From Oscillospiraceae bacterium (GTDB taxonomy: Bacteria; Bacillota; Clostridia; Oscillospirales; Acutalibacteraceae): a stretch of DNA of 15,964 bases. The position numbers and the translations under genes were made by a program. Below the pieces are notes generated by a model. The model worked only from the letters and a program-made list of their open reading frames with translations, made no database searches and was not told the DNA's origin. Every line of letters starts with the position of its first letter. Positions within the stretch are counted from its first letter, which is position 1. The stretch is from NCBI GenBank assembly GCA_902797915.1, contig CADBUK010000154.1, positions 1 through 15,964 of the forward strand, in the 5' to 3' direction. Positions 6,164-14,121 of the stretch are shown one piece after another.

Positions 6164-7444
6164 ATGGCACTTAAATCAGCAAATAAAATTGACACTAATA
6201 CATATGAGCTTGAGGTTACTGTTGACAGCGAAACCTTCTCCAAGGCTTGCACACAGGCTTATATGAAAGAGAGAAAGAACATTCAGCTTCCCGGCTTCCG
6301 TAAGGGCAAGGCTACCGAAGGTATGATTGAAAAGTTCTACGGCGAGGGCGTATTCTTTGAGGACGCGCTTGACATCGTTTATCCCGCAGCAGTTTCCGCT
6401 GCTTTTGACGAAGCGGGTATCGAGGCTGTTGACGCACCGTACGACCTTGAGGTTCCTGTTATGAGCAAGGCAGAGGGCGTTGAAATGAAAATGAAGGTTA
6501 CAACCTATCCCGAGGTTAAGCTTGGCGAATACAAGGGCTTAAAGGTTGAAAAGATTGAAACCGAAGCAACCGACGAGGATGTTGAAAAAGAGCTTGAGGA
6601 AATGCAGAACAGAAACGCTCGTCTTACTGTTGTTGAGGACAGAGCTGCAGAGATGGGCGATACCGCTACAATTGATTTTGAAGGCTTTGTTGACGGCGAG
6701 GCTTTTGAAGGCGGTAAGGGCGAGAATTATCCGCTCGAGCTCGGTTCAGGTTCATTTATCCCAGGTTTTGAGGAGCAGGTTGCAGGCCATAAAATCGACG
6801 AGGAATTTGACGTTAACGTAACTTTCCCTGAGGAATACGCAGAGGAGCTTGCAGGCAAGGACGCAGTGTTCAAGTGCAAAATTCATGAAATCAAGGCAAA
6901 GGAACTTCCCGAGCTTGACGACGACTTTGCACAGGACGTTTCCGAGTTTGACACACTTGACGAGCTCAAGGCTGACCTTAAAAAGCAGATTTCCGAAAAG
7001 AAAGAGGCTGACGCAAAGACCGAAACCGAAAACAAGCTTCTTGATATGGTTGTTGAAGGCATTGAGGCTGAAATTCCCGAGGTTATGTTCACAAAGAGAC
7101 AGGATGAAATGCTTCAGGATTATGCTTACAGACTTCAGATGCAGGGCATTGACCTCAATACATATCTTCAGTATATGGGTCAGGATGTTGAAACCTTCAA
7201 GGGCACAATGAGAGATTCTGCCGAAAAGCAGGTAAAGGTTTCAATGGCTCTTCGCGCAATTATTGAGGCTGAAAACATTGAGGCTACCGAGGAAGAGCTT
7301 GTAGAGGAAGCAAAGAAACTCGGCGAGCAGTACGGCATGGACGCTGAGCAGGTAAGGAAGGCTCTTTCCGACGAGCAGCTCGGCGAAGATGTTAAAAGAA
7401 ATAAGGCTGTTGATTTGATTGTAAATCACGCAGTAACTGAGTAA
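6164..7444 (+). CDS. tig: Trigger factor (ribosome-associated chaperone and prolyl isomerase)
   Basis: This 426-residue protein has the normal family length. It binds at the ribosome exit tunnel and assists the folding of nascent chains. The ribosome-docking signature GFRKGK is at residues 44-49. An FKBP-type prolyl isomerase domain spans about 165-244 (GDTATIDFEGFVDGEAFEGG; GSGSFIPGFEEQVAGHK). The long acidic helical C-terminal domain (about 250-426) forms the chaperone arms. The start has AAGGAG nine bases upstream (6150-6155). It is the first gene of a unit with clpP and clpX, with an 19-base gap before clpP and no terminator between, so folding and degradation functions are made from one message. 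Codons are strongly biased, as expected for a highly expressed gene. Confidence 0.98.
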   Translation: MALKSANKIDTNTYELEVTVDSETFSKACTQAYMKERKNIQLPGFRKGKATEGMIEKFYGEGVFFEDALDIVYPAAVSAAFDEAGIEAVDAPYDLEVPVMSKAEGVEMKMKVTTYPEVKLGEYKGLKVEKIETEATDEDVEKELEEMQNRNARLTVVEDRAAEMGDTATIDFEGFVDGEAFEGGKGENYPLELGSGSFIPGFEEQVAGHKIDEEFDVNVTFPEEYAEELAGKDAVFKCKIHEIKAKELPELDDDFAQDVSEFDTLDELKADLKKQISEKKEADAKTETENKLLDMVVEGIEAEIPEVMFTKRQDEMLQDYAYRLQMQGIDLNTYLQYMGQDVETFKGTMRDSAEKQVKVSMALRAIIEAENIEATEEELVEEAKKLGEQYGMDAEQVRKALSDEQLGEDVKRNKAVDLIVNHAVTE

Positions 7445-7463
7445 TAATAGGATAGTGATTAAT

Positions 7464-8045
7464 ATGGCATTAGTACCTTATGTAATTGAGCAGAGCGGTA
7501 ACGGCGAACGCTCAATGGATATTTTTTCAAGACTTCTGAATGACAGAATTATAGTTCTTTCAGATGAAGTAAATTCAACAACCGCCTCACTGGTTGTTGC
7601 ACAGCTTCTTTTCCTAGAGGGACAGGACAGTGAAAAGGATATCAGCCTTTACATTAACTCTCCCGGAGGCTCTGTAACGGACGGTATGGCGATTTACGAT
7701 ACAATGCAGTACATCAAGTGCGATGTTTCAACAATCTGTATCGGTATGGCTGCGTCAATGGGTGCGTTCCTGCTTTCAAGCGGCGCCAAGGGTAAAAGAA
7801 TTTGTCTTCCGAATGCGGAGGTTATGATTCATCAACCTCTCGGACAGACGAAAGGTCAGGCAACGGAAATTGAGATTGCCGCAAACCATATCATCAGAAC
7901 AAAACAGAAGTTAAATGCAATTATGGCTGCAAACTGCGGTAAAACCGTTGAAGAGCTTGCAAGAGACACTGACCGTGACAACTGGCTTACGGCACAGGAA
8001 GCTCTTGAATACGGTTTGGTTGATAAGGTTATTGATAAGAGATAA
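7464..8045 (+). CDS. clpP: ATP-dependent Clp protease proteolytic subunit
   Basis: From the ATG at 7464 the protein is MALVPYVIEQSGNGERSMDIFSRLL, 193 residues, matching the usual ClpP start and length. The catalytic triad is visible: S98 in GMAASMGAFLL, H123 in EVMIHQPLG and D172 in DTDRDNW. ClpP forms a barrel of two heptamers that degrades proteins fed by ClpX, encoded just downstream. An in-frame GTG at 7455 would add three residues, but it sits only two bases from the AGGAT ribosome binding site (7449-7453), so 7464 is preferred even though its spacing is slightly long. ClpP of this type normally has no cleaved signal, though a short N-terminal processing event is possible. Confidence 0.97.
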   Translation: MALVPYVIEQSGNGERSMDIFSRLLNDRIIVLSDEVNSTTASLVVAQLLFLEGQDSEKDISLYINSPGGSVTDGMAIYDTMQYIKCDVSTICIGMAASMGAFLLSSGAKGKRICLPNAEVMIHQPLGQTKGQATEIEIAANHIIRTKQKLNAIMAANCGKTVEELARDTDRDNWLTAQEALEYGLVDKVIDKR

Positions 8046-8060
8046 TCGGAGTTAGTTTTT

Positions 8061-9341
8061 ATGGCAAGAGATGATGTTAGAAATCAGGTTGCAAGATGCT
8101 CGTTCTGCGGAAAATCAGAGCAGATGGTACACAAGCTTATTGAAGGCCCGGGCGTTTTCATTTGTGATGAGTGTATCGCGCTTTGCAATGATTTGATTGC
8201 AAGATCTGCCCCTGAAGAAAAGTCACATTCGGGCGATAACGATGTCGTTCTCCCGAAGCCGACCGAGATTAAAAAGAAGCTTGATGAATACGTAATCGGT
8301 CAGGACGATGCAAAAAAAGCCCTTTCGGTAGCGGTTTACAATCATTATAAGCGTATATATTCTAACGCAACCAACGATGTTGAGCTTCAAAAAAGTAATA
8401 TTCTTTTGCTTGGCCCCACGGGTGTCGGCAAGACTATGCTTGCACAGACTCTTGCTAAAATCCTAAACGTGCCTTTTGCAATTGCGGACGCTACTACTTT
8501 GACCGAAGCGGGTTACGTCGGCGAGGATGTTGAAAACATTTTGCTCCGCTTAATTCAGGCTGCCGATTTTGATATTGAAAAGGCACAGCGCGGTATTATC
8601 TACGTTGATGAAATTGATAAGATTTCACGCAAGTCCGAAAACCGTTCGATTACGCGCGACGTAAGCGGCGAGGGCGTTCAGCAGGCACTGCTTAAAATCC
8701 TTGAGGGTACTGTTTCAAACGTTCCTCCCGGCGGCGGCAGAAAGCATCCCCAGCAGGAATTTATTCAGATTGATACAACTAATATCCTGTTTATCTGCGG
8801 CGGTGCGTTTGACGGAATTGATAAGATTATTTCCAAACGTATCGGCTCAAAGGCTATGGGCTTCGGCGCTAATATTGACAGCGATGAGGTTTCGGAGGAA
8901 AAAATTCTCCATCAGGCAATTCAGCACGATTTGGTTAAATACGGCTTAATTCCCGAGCTTATCGGCAGAATTCCCGTAATTACCGTGCTTGATAATCTTG
9001 ATAAGGACGCTCTTGTCAGAATTATGACCGAGCCCAAGAATTCAATTGTAAAGCAATATACAAAGCTGTTCGAGCTTGACGGCGTTGAGCTTGAATTTAA
9101 AAAGGACGCTCTTTCTGCTATTGCTGACATTACGCTTGAAAGAAAAACAGGCGCAAGAGGTTTGCGAAGCGTGCTTGAAAACGTGCTTAAAAACCTTATG
9201 TTTAACACGCCGAGCGATTATTCGGTTGAAAAGGTTATAATCACAGAGGATTGCGTTCGTAACGGTGCAGAGCCGATTATTCTCCGTAATCCTGCCAAAA
9301 CCGCCAAAATTCTTAAAGCGTCTGATTTGAAAAATGCATAA
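8061..9341 (+). CDS. clpX: ATP-dependent Clp protease ATP-binding subunit ClpX
   Basis: This 426-residue AAA+ unfoldase recognises substrates, unfolds them and threads them into ClpP. The N-terminal zinc-binding domain has C13, C16, C35 and C38. Walker A GPTGVGKT is at 118-125 and the Walker B core VDEID at 182-186. The pore loop GYVGED is at 151-156, the RKH loop at 227-229, and the sensor 2 region has TGARGLR. The ClpP-docking loop, IGF in Escherichia coli, reads MGF at about 266-268 (SKAMGFGA), a mild change that should keep ClpP contact. CGGAG upstream serves as ribosome binding site. The gene is last in tig-clpP-clpX and is followed by a clear terminator. Confidence 0.98.
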   Translation: MARDDVRNQVARCSFCGKSEQMVHKLIEGPGVFICDECIALCNDLIARSAPEEKSHSGDNDVVLPKPTEIKKKLDEYVIGQDDAKKALSVAVYNHYKRIYSNATNDVELQKSNILLLGPTGVGKTMLAQTLAKILNVPFAIADATTLTEAGYVGEDVENILLRLIQAADFDIEKAQRGIIYVDEIDKISRKSENRSITRDVSGEGVQQALLKILEGTVSNVPPGGGRKHPQQEFIQIDTTNILFICGGAFDGIDKIISKRIGSKAMGFGANIDSDEVSEEKILHQAIQHDLVKYGLIPELIGRIPVITVLDNLDKDALVRIMTEPKNSIVKQYTKLFELDGVELEFKKDALSAIADITLERKTGARGLRSVLENVLKNLMFNTPSDYSVEKVIITEDCVRNGAEPIILRNPAKTAKILKASDLKNA

Positions 9342-9347
9342 ATTTGT

Positions 9348-9380
9348 AAAAGGCAAGAAAATTCTTGCCTTTTATTTATT
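9348..9380 (+). terminator. Intrinsic terminator after clpX
   Basis: AAAAGGCAAGA (9348-9358) pairs with TCTTGCCTTTT (9363-9373) around a four-base loop, 11 pairs, followed by ATTTATT. Its 3' arm also contains the candidate -35 of the lon promoter. Confidence 0.85.
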
Positions 9381-9393
9381 ATTATTATATAAT
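9365..9393 (+). promoter_or_regulatory. Likely lon promoter overlapping the clpX terminator
   Basis: TTGCCT (9365-9370) and a perfect TATAAT (9388-9393) are 17 bases apart. The -35 is within the 3' arm of the clpX terminator hairpin. The start point would be near 9400, giving a leader of about 40 bases. The AT-rich tract makes a chance -10 possible, but position and spacing are right. No CIRCE or CtsR-like operator is seen. Confidence 0.6.
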
Positions 9394-9438
9394 TGTATCA
9401 ACTATTTAATCGGCTAAAGTATTATTAATGGTGATAAA

Positions 9439-11850
9439 ATGAGTTTAGAAGATATTATAACAGAAAATTCAATGGTCAACATCCCCGTTATTCCGTTAAG
9501 GGGACTTGTTGTTTTTCCCGAAATGGTGCTGCACTTTGACGTGGGCAGAAAAAAGAGTATAAACGCCCTGCGTGAAGCGATGAAATCAAATCAGAAGGTT
9601 TTCATTGTTTCACAGATTGACCCTGCCGTTGATGACCCCGATATTGACGATTTATTTGAAATCGGAGTTGTGTGCGACGTTAAGCAGATGGTAAGAATTC
9701 CTAATTCGGACAATCTGCGTGTTGTTGTTGAGGGCGTTCGCAGGGCAAGGCTTGTTTCTTTCTCCCAGTCGCGCCCGTTTGTAATGGGCTCTCTTGAGCT
9801 TTTAAATGAGATTGCAAGCCCCGATATTAATGAGGAAGAGGCTTACTGCAAGGCTCTTAAAGAGGAATTTGAGCATTACGCTTCGTTAGTTCCTAAGATT
9901 TCTAATGACGTTAAGCTCAAGGTTTTAACCATCAACGACGGCGGAAAACTCAGCGATTTTATATGCACAAACTGTTTCTTTGATTATACTGATAAACAGT
10001 TAATTCTTGAAGAGCTGTCCGTTATTCAGAGGCTTACAAAGCTTTTCCTGCTTATTACAAAGGAAAATGCCACTCTTGAAATCGAAACCGAAATTCACGA
10101 AAAGGTTCAGGAAAGCATTGATAAAAATCAGCGCGAGTACTTTTTGCGTGAGGAGATGAAGGTTATCGGCGAGGCTCTCGGCGAGAGCGATAACCCGATT
10201 GAAGAAGCTGACGAGTACCGCAAAACAATTGACGAGTTAAAATGCAGCGATGAAATCAAGGAAAAGCTTTTGAAGGAATGTTCAAAGCTTGCTAAAATGC
10301 CTCCGGGTTCACACGAAGCAACGGTTGTAAGAACATATCTTGATAAATGCCTTGAAATTCCGTTCGGTAAATACACAAAGGATTCCATTAATCTTGAAAA
10401 AAGCAGAAAGCTGCTTGATAAAGAGCATTATTCTCTTGATAAGGTTAAGGAAAGAATTATTGAATCCCTTGCTGTTTTCAAACGTAATCCTGATTTTTCA
10501 GGTCAGATTTTATGTTTTGTCGGACCTCCGGGAGTAGGTAAAACCTCAATTGTAAAAAGCCTTGCAAAGAGTATGAACAGAAAATATGTGCGTATCGCTC
10601 TCGGCGGCATTCACGACGAAGCCGAAATCAGAGGCCACAGACGTACATATATAGGCGCTATGCCGGGCAGAATTATTGACGCTGTAATTAAAAGCGGCGT
10701 TATGAACCCGATTGTTTTGCTTGATGAAATTGATAAGGTCGGTAATGATTATAAGGGCGACCCCGCTTCAGCTCTGCTTGAAGCGCTTGACCCTGAACAG
10801 AATTTCAGCTTTAACGACCATTATATTGACTTTCCCGTTGATTTAAGCAGAGTTCTGTTTATTACCACGGCAAACGATTTAAGCACTATTCCCGCGCCCC
10901 TGCTTGACCGTATGGAAGTAATTGAGCTCGGCTCATATACAGTTGAGGAAAAGTTCCATATTGCCAAGGAACATCTTTTGAAAAAAGAGATGAAAAAGCA
11001 TTCGTTAACCTCGCGTGAATTCAAAGTAAGCGATGATGCTGTTTACCGTATTATCGAGGCTTATACAAGCGAAGCGGGCGTAAGAAGGCTTGAAAAATGT
11101 ATTGCTTCACTCTGCAGAAAAGCAAGCGTAAAGCTTGAAAGCGGAGAGAAGTTATGCCGCGTAGGCGTTAAAAACCTTTCCGATTATCTCGGCGTTGAAA
11201 AATACAGCGCTGATAAAATAAGCAAGGAGAATTTAATCGGCACTGTTAACGGACTTGCTTGGACGAGGGTCGGCGGCACATTGCTTCCGATAGAGGTTTC
11301 AGTGCTTGACGGTACGGGCAAGATTGAACTTACGGGCAACCTTGGCAACGTTATGCAGGAGAGCGCAAAAACATCTGTTTCGTACGTCCGTTCAATTGCT
11401 GACGATTTAGGCGTTGATGCGGAGTTTTATAAGAATAAGGATATACATATCCACGCTCCTGAGGGCGCAATTCCCAAGGACGGACCCTCAGCAGGCCTTG
11501 CAATTACAACTGCGCTCGTTTCGGAGCTTACCTCCGTGCCTATTAAACGCGACGTTGCAATGACGGGCGAAATCAGTCTTAAAGGTAAGGCTTTGCAGAT
11601 TGGCGGCTTGAAGGAAAAGAGTATGGCTGCTTTTAAGGCGGGCTGTACGTCGGTTATTATTCCCAAGGATAACGTTAAGGATTTGGCGGAAATTTCCGAC
11701 GAGGTTAAGTCTGCTATCAACTTTGTTTCGGTTTCAAGCTTTACGGATTTAATCCCTTATGCCTTTGAACGTACGCCGATTGTTGAAAAGAAAGTAAAAA
11801 CAATTATTAACGACACAAAACCCGCTAAGCAGGCGGTAATAACACAGTAA
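9439..11850 (+). CDS. lon: ATP-dependent protease La (Lon)
   Basis: This 803-residue protein is a full-length LonA-type protease that degrades damaged and selected regulatory proteins in the cytoplasm. The N-terminal substrate-binding domain covers about 14-210 (NIPVIPLRGLVVFPEMVLHFDVGR). A helical linker follows (REYFLREEMKVI). The AAA+ module has Walker A GPPGVGKT at 362-369 and Walker B LLDEID at 427-432. The serine-lysine protease domain has S684 in PKDGPSAG and K727 in QIGGLKEKSMAA, 43 residues apart as in Escherichia coli. The ATG at 9439 has GGTGA four bases before it, a weak and close ribosome binding site. Two bases separate its stop from engB. The neighbouring lonB seen in Bacillus between clpX and lonA is absent here. 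Confidence 0.97.
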   Translation: MSLEDIITENSMVNIPVIPLRGLVVFPEMVLHFDVGRKKSINALREAMKSNQKVFIVSQIDPAVDDPDIDDLFEIGVVCDVKQMVRIPNSDNLRVVVEGVRRARLVSFSQSRPFVMGSLELLNEIASPDINEEEAYCKALKEEFEHYASLVPKISNDVKLKVLTINDGGKLSDFICTNCFFDYTDKQLILEELSVIQRLTKLFLLITKENATLEIETEIHEKVQESIDKNQREYFLREEMKVIGEALGESDNPIEEADEYRKTIDELKCSDEIKEKLLKECSKLAKMPPGSHEATVVRTYLDKCLEIPFGKYTKDSINLEKSRKLLDKEHYSLDKVKERIIESLAVFKRNPDFSGQILCFVGPPGVGKTSIVKSLAKSMNRKYVRIALGGIHDEAEIRGHRRTYIGAMPGRIIDAVIKSGVMNPIVLLDEIDKVGNDYKGDPASALLEALDPEQNFSFNDHYIDFPVDLSRVLFITTANDLSTIPAPLLDRMEVIELGSYTVEEKFHIAKEHLLKKEMKKHSLTSREFKVSDDAVYRIIEAYTSEAGVRRLEKCIASLCRKASVKLESGEKLCRVGVKNLSDYLGVEKYSADKISKENLIGTVNGLAWTRVGGTLLPIEVSVLDGTGKIELTGNLGNVMQESAKTSVSYVRSIADDLGVDAEFYKNKDIHIHAPEGAIPKDGPSAGLAITTALVSELTSVPIKRDVAMTGEISLKGKALQIGGLKEKSMAAFKAGCTSVIIPKDNVKDLAEISDEVKSAINFVSVSSFTDLIPYAFERTPIVEKKVKTIINDTKPAKQAVITQ

Positions 11851-11852
11851 TT

Positions 11853-12434
11853 ATGAACTTTAACAAAGCAGAATTTGATAAAGCCTTCGGCGTTTCGGCG
11901 CAGCTTCCCAAATCCGATAAACCCGAAATTGTGTTTTCGGGACGTTCAAATGTCGGTAAAAGCTCGCTGCTTAACAGACTTTTTAACAGAAAAAATCTTG
12001 CTAGAGTCAGCGCCGTTCCGGGCAAAACCATCACTATTAATTTTTATAATGTTGACAATCAGCGCTTTGTGGATTTACCCGGCTACGGGTATGCAAAGAT
12101 TTCCAAAGCTGAAAAATCTCGCTTTGCGGAACTTATGGAGGGATATTTTCAGAGCGGCAGAAATATCGCGCTTGTTGTTCAACTTATAGATATGCGCCAT
12201 AAGCCTACCGCCGATGATTACGGTATGCTTGCGTTTATGCAGCAAACGGAAATTCCGTTTATTGTTGCGCTTACAAAGTGTGACAAGCTTAATAAAACGC
12301 AGTTTCAGCAGCGTTTAAAGGATATTGAGACGGAGCTAAAGGATTATCCTTGCACCTATATTCCTTTTTCTGCGGAAACGGGGCAGGGCAGTGATGAGGT
12401 AAAGGCTGCTATTGAAAAAGCGATTTTTAATTAG
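11853..12434 (+). CDS. engB: Ribosome biogenesis GTPase EngB (YsxC/YihA)
   Basis: This 193-residue protein is a single-domain TRAFAC GTPase of the EngB group, needed for 50S subunit assembly and essential in Bacillus subtilis, where ysxC also follows lonA. G1 GRSNVGKS is at 30-37, G2 lies in PGKTITINFYNVD, G3 DLPG at 74-77 (DLPGYGYAKISK is family-specific), G4 TKCD at 141-144 and G5 SAETG at about 173-177. There is no convincing ribosome binding site between the lon stop and its ATG two bases later, so translation is probably coupled to lon. The stop overlaps the AGGAGG of lysA, so lon-engB-lysA is likely one transcript. Confidence 0.97.
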   Translation: MNFNKAEFDKAFGVSAQLPKSDKPEIVFSGRSNVGKSSLLNRLFNRKNLARVSAVPGKTITINFYNVDNQRFVDLPGYGYAKISKAEKSRFAELMEGYFQSGRNIALVVQLIDMRHKPTADDYGMLAFMQQTEIPFIVALTKCDKLNKTQFQQRLKDIETELKDYPCTYIPFSAETGQGSDEVKAAIEKAIFN

Positions 12435-12446
12435 GAGGATAAATTA

Positions 12447-13718
12447 ATGGCAAAAACACCTTTTTTAACAAAGGAAAAGGCAGAAGAGATTATCAGAAAA
12501 TATCCAACACCTTTTCACATTTACGATGAAAAAGGAATAAGGCAGAATGCGGATAATCTGAAGAAAGCATTTTCCTGGAATGAGGGGTACAAGGAATATT
12601 TTGCGGTAAAGGCTACCCCTAATCCGTTTTTAATCGAAATTCTTCGTGATTACGGCTGCGGCTGTGACTGCTCGTCTTTAACGGAATTAATGATTTCAAA
12701 GGCTATCGGTGCTGTAGGCGATGATATTATGTTTTCGTCAAACGATACTCCGCCTGAGGAATTCAAGTATTGTAACGATTTAGGCGGAATTATTAATCTT
12801 GACGATATTACACATATTGATATTGTTGAAAGGGCTTGCGGCAGGCTGCCGAAAAAGATGAGCTGCCGTTTTAATCCGGGCGGCGTTGTAAAGATGTCAA
12901 ACGGTATTATGGATAACCCGGGCGACGCTAAATACGGTATGACTGAGGAACAGATTTTTGAAGCCTTCAGGATTATGAAATCAAAAGGCGTTGAGGAATT
13001 CGGACTTCATTCCTTCCTTTGCTCCAACACCGTTACTAATGAGTATTATCCCATGCTTGCAGGCGTTCTCTTCAGGCTTGCGGTTAAGCTTAAAAATGAG
13101 CTTGACGTAAAAATTAAGTTCATCAATCTTTCGGGCGGTATCGGTATTCCTTATCTCCCCGACGCAGAGCCTAACGATATTTTTGCAATCGGCGAGGGTG
13201 TACACAGGGTATATGACGAAATCCTTGCACCCGAGGGTATGGATGACGTTGCAATTTTTACAGAGCTTGGCAGATATATGATGGGTCCTTACGGTGCGCT
13301 TGTAACTACTGCAATTAACGAAAAGCATATTCATAAGGAGTATATCGGTGTTGACGCTTGCGCGGTTAACCTTATGCGCCCCGCTATGTACGGCGCTTAT
13401 CATCACATTACGGTTCTCGGCAAGGAAAATGAGCCGCTTACTCAGACTTATGACGTTACGGGCTCTCTATGCGAGAATAACGATAAGTTTGCGGTTGACA
13501 GACAGCTTCCGAAAATTGATATGGGCGATATCCTGTTTATTCACGACGCAGGTGCTCACGGCTTTTCAATGGGTTATAATTATAACGGTAAGCTCAAGTC
13601 TGCAGAGTTGCTCTTGCAGGAGAACGGAGAGGTTAAGCTCATAAGACGTGCCGAAACCCCGAAGGATTATTTTGCAACCTTTGATTGCTTTGATATTTAT
13701 AAAAATTTGATTTCGTAA
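12447..13718 (+). CDS. lysA: Diaminopimelate decarboxylase (fold type III PLP enzyme)
   Basis: This 423-residue enzyme would decarboxylate meso-diaminopimelate to lysine, the last step of lysine synthesis. The PLP Lys is K55 in YFAVKATPNP. The glycine-rich phosphate loop is NLSGGIGIPY (about 226-235), with ELGRYMMGPYG at 272-282. The catalytic Cys C341 lies in TGSLCENNDKFA and HDAGAHGFSMGYNYNG closes the barrel interface. It belongs to a variant subfamily of anaerobes: the classical GLHxHIGSQ is replaced by GLHSFLCSNT (186-194). Another amino-acid decarboxylase activity is therefore not fully excluded. AGGAGG at 12433-12438 gives strong initiation. The pairing with lon-engB is not functionally obvious. 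A terminator follows directly. Confidence 0.87.
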   Translation: MAKTPFLTKEKAEEIIRKYPTPFHIYDEKGIRQNADNLKKAFSWNEGYKEYFAVKATPNPFLIEILRDYGCGCDCSSLTELMISKAIGAVGDDIMFSSNDTPPEEFKYCNDLGGIINLDDITHIDIVERACGRLPKKMSCRFNPGGVVKMSNGIMDNPGDAKYGMTEEQIFEAFRIMKSKGVEEFGLHSFLCSNTVTNEYYPMLAGVLFRLAVKLKNELDVKIKFINLSGGIGIPYLPDAEPNDIFAIGEGVHRVYDEILAPEGMDDVAIFTELGRYMMGPYGALVTTAINEKHIHKEYIGVDACAVNLMRPAMYGAYHHITVLGKENEPLTQTYDVTGSLCENNDKFAVDRQLPKIDMGDILFIHDAGAHGFSMGYNYNGKLKSAELLLQENGEVKLIRRAETPKDYFATFDCFDIYKNLIS

Positions 13719-13732
13719 TATTACTAAATTGT

Positions 13733-13766
13733 AAAATCTCCGATTTATTCGGAGATTTTTCTTTAC
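13733..13766 (+). terminator. Intrinsic terminator after lysA
   Basis: AAAATCTCCGA (13733-13743) pairs with TCGGAGATTTT (13749-13759) around a five-base loop, 11 pairs, followed by TCTTT. It ends the probable lon-engB-lysA transcript. Confidence 0.88.
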
Positions 13767-13799
13767 TTTCGGGCTTTAATGTGATAAACTATGTATAAC
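13762..13799 (+). promoter_or_regulatory. Possible promoter for the yerC-like operon
   Basis: TTTACT (13762-13767) lies 17 bases before TAAACT (13785-13790), which has an extended TG at 13782-13783. Each hexamer matches four of six positions. A better -10 alone, TATAAC (13794-13799), has no good -35 at the right distance. A promoter is expected here after a strong terminator, but which hexamers are used is uncertain. Confidence 0.4.
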
Positions 13800-13821
13800 G
13801 TTTTTATTGAGGTGAAAATTT

Positions 13822-14121
13822 ATGTCCGGCAAAATTGAGAATGATAACATTAATTTTCTTTTTAAAGCAATTCTTCAGTTAGAAGACCTTGATGAGTGTT
13901 ACGCTTTCTTTGAGGATTTATGCACTGTGCAGGAGCTTAAAACCCTTGCGCAGAGAATTGTTGTTGCAAAAATGCTGTCAGAGAAATGTGTTTATACCGA
14001 CATCGTTGCGGCTACGGGCGCTTCAACCGCTACCATAAGCCGTGTTAACAGAAGCCTGCAGTACGGCTGTGACGGGTATGACAAGATTTTTGAAAGATTA
14101 AACAGTGAAGATGAGCTATAA
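13822..14121 (+). CDS. YerC/YecD family TrpR-related protein
   Basis: This 99-residue protein matches the YerC/YecD family, small DNA-binding proteins related to the TrpR repressor fold. LCTVQELKTLAQRIVVAKML and the helix-turn-helix YTDIVAATGASTATISRVNRSLQYG (about 58-82) are diagnostic. The targets of the family are poorly known, and no tryptophan genes occur nearby, so it should not be called a tryptophan repressor. GAGGTGA at 13809-13815 is a strong ribosome binding site. Its last 11 bases overlap the methyltransferase gene, so the two are co-translated. I do not see an obvious symmetrical operator in its upstream region, so autoregulation is only a possibility. Confidence 0.9.
   Translation: MSGKIENDNINFLFKAILQLEDLDECYAFFEDLCTVQELKTLAQRIVVAKMLSEKCVYTDIVAATGASTATISRVNRSLQYGCDGYDKIFERLNSEDEL

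Noticed and set aside
6546..7211. Long alternative-frame open reading frames inside tig
   Set aside because: They lie in another frame of a clear, highly expressed trigger factor gene, have low-complexity composition and no ribosome binding site or family resemblance.
9428..9442. Four-codon open frame (ATG GTG ATA AAA TGA) whose stop overlaps the lon ATG
   Set aside because: It has no convincing ribosome binding site, and the sequence is explained by the GGTGA site of lon; such short frames occur often by chance.
12981..13406. Minus-strand open frame of 141 residues inside lysA
   Set aside because: Complement of the conserved lysA barrel sequence; composition and motifs do not suggest a real protein.
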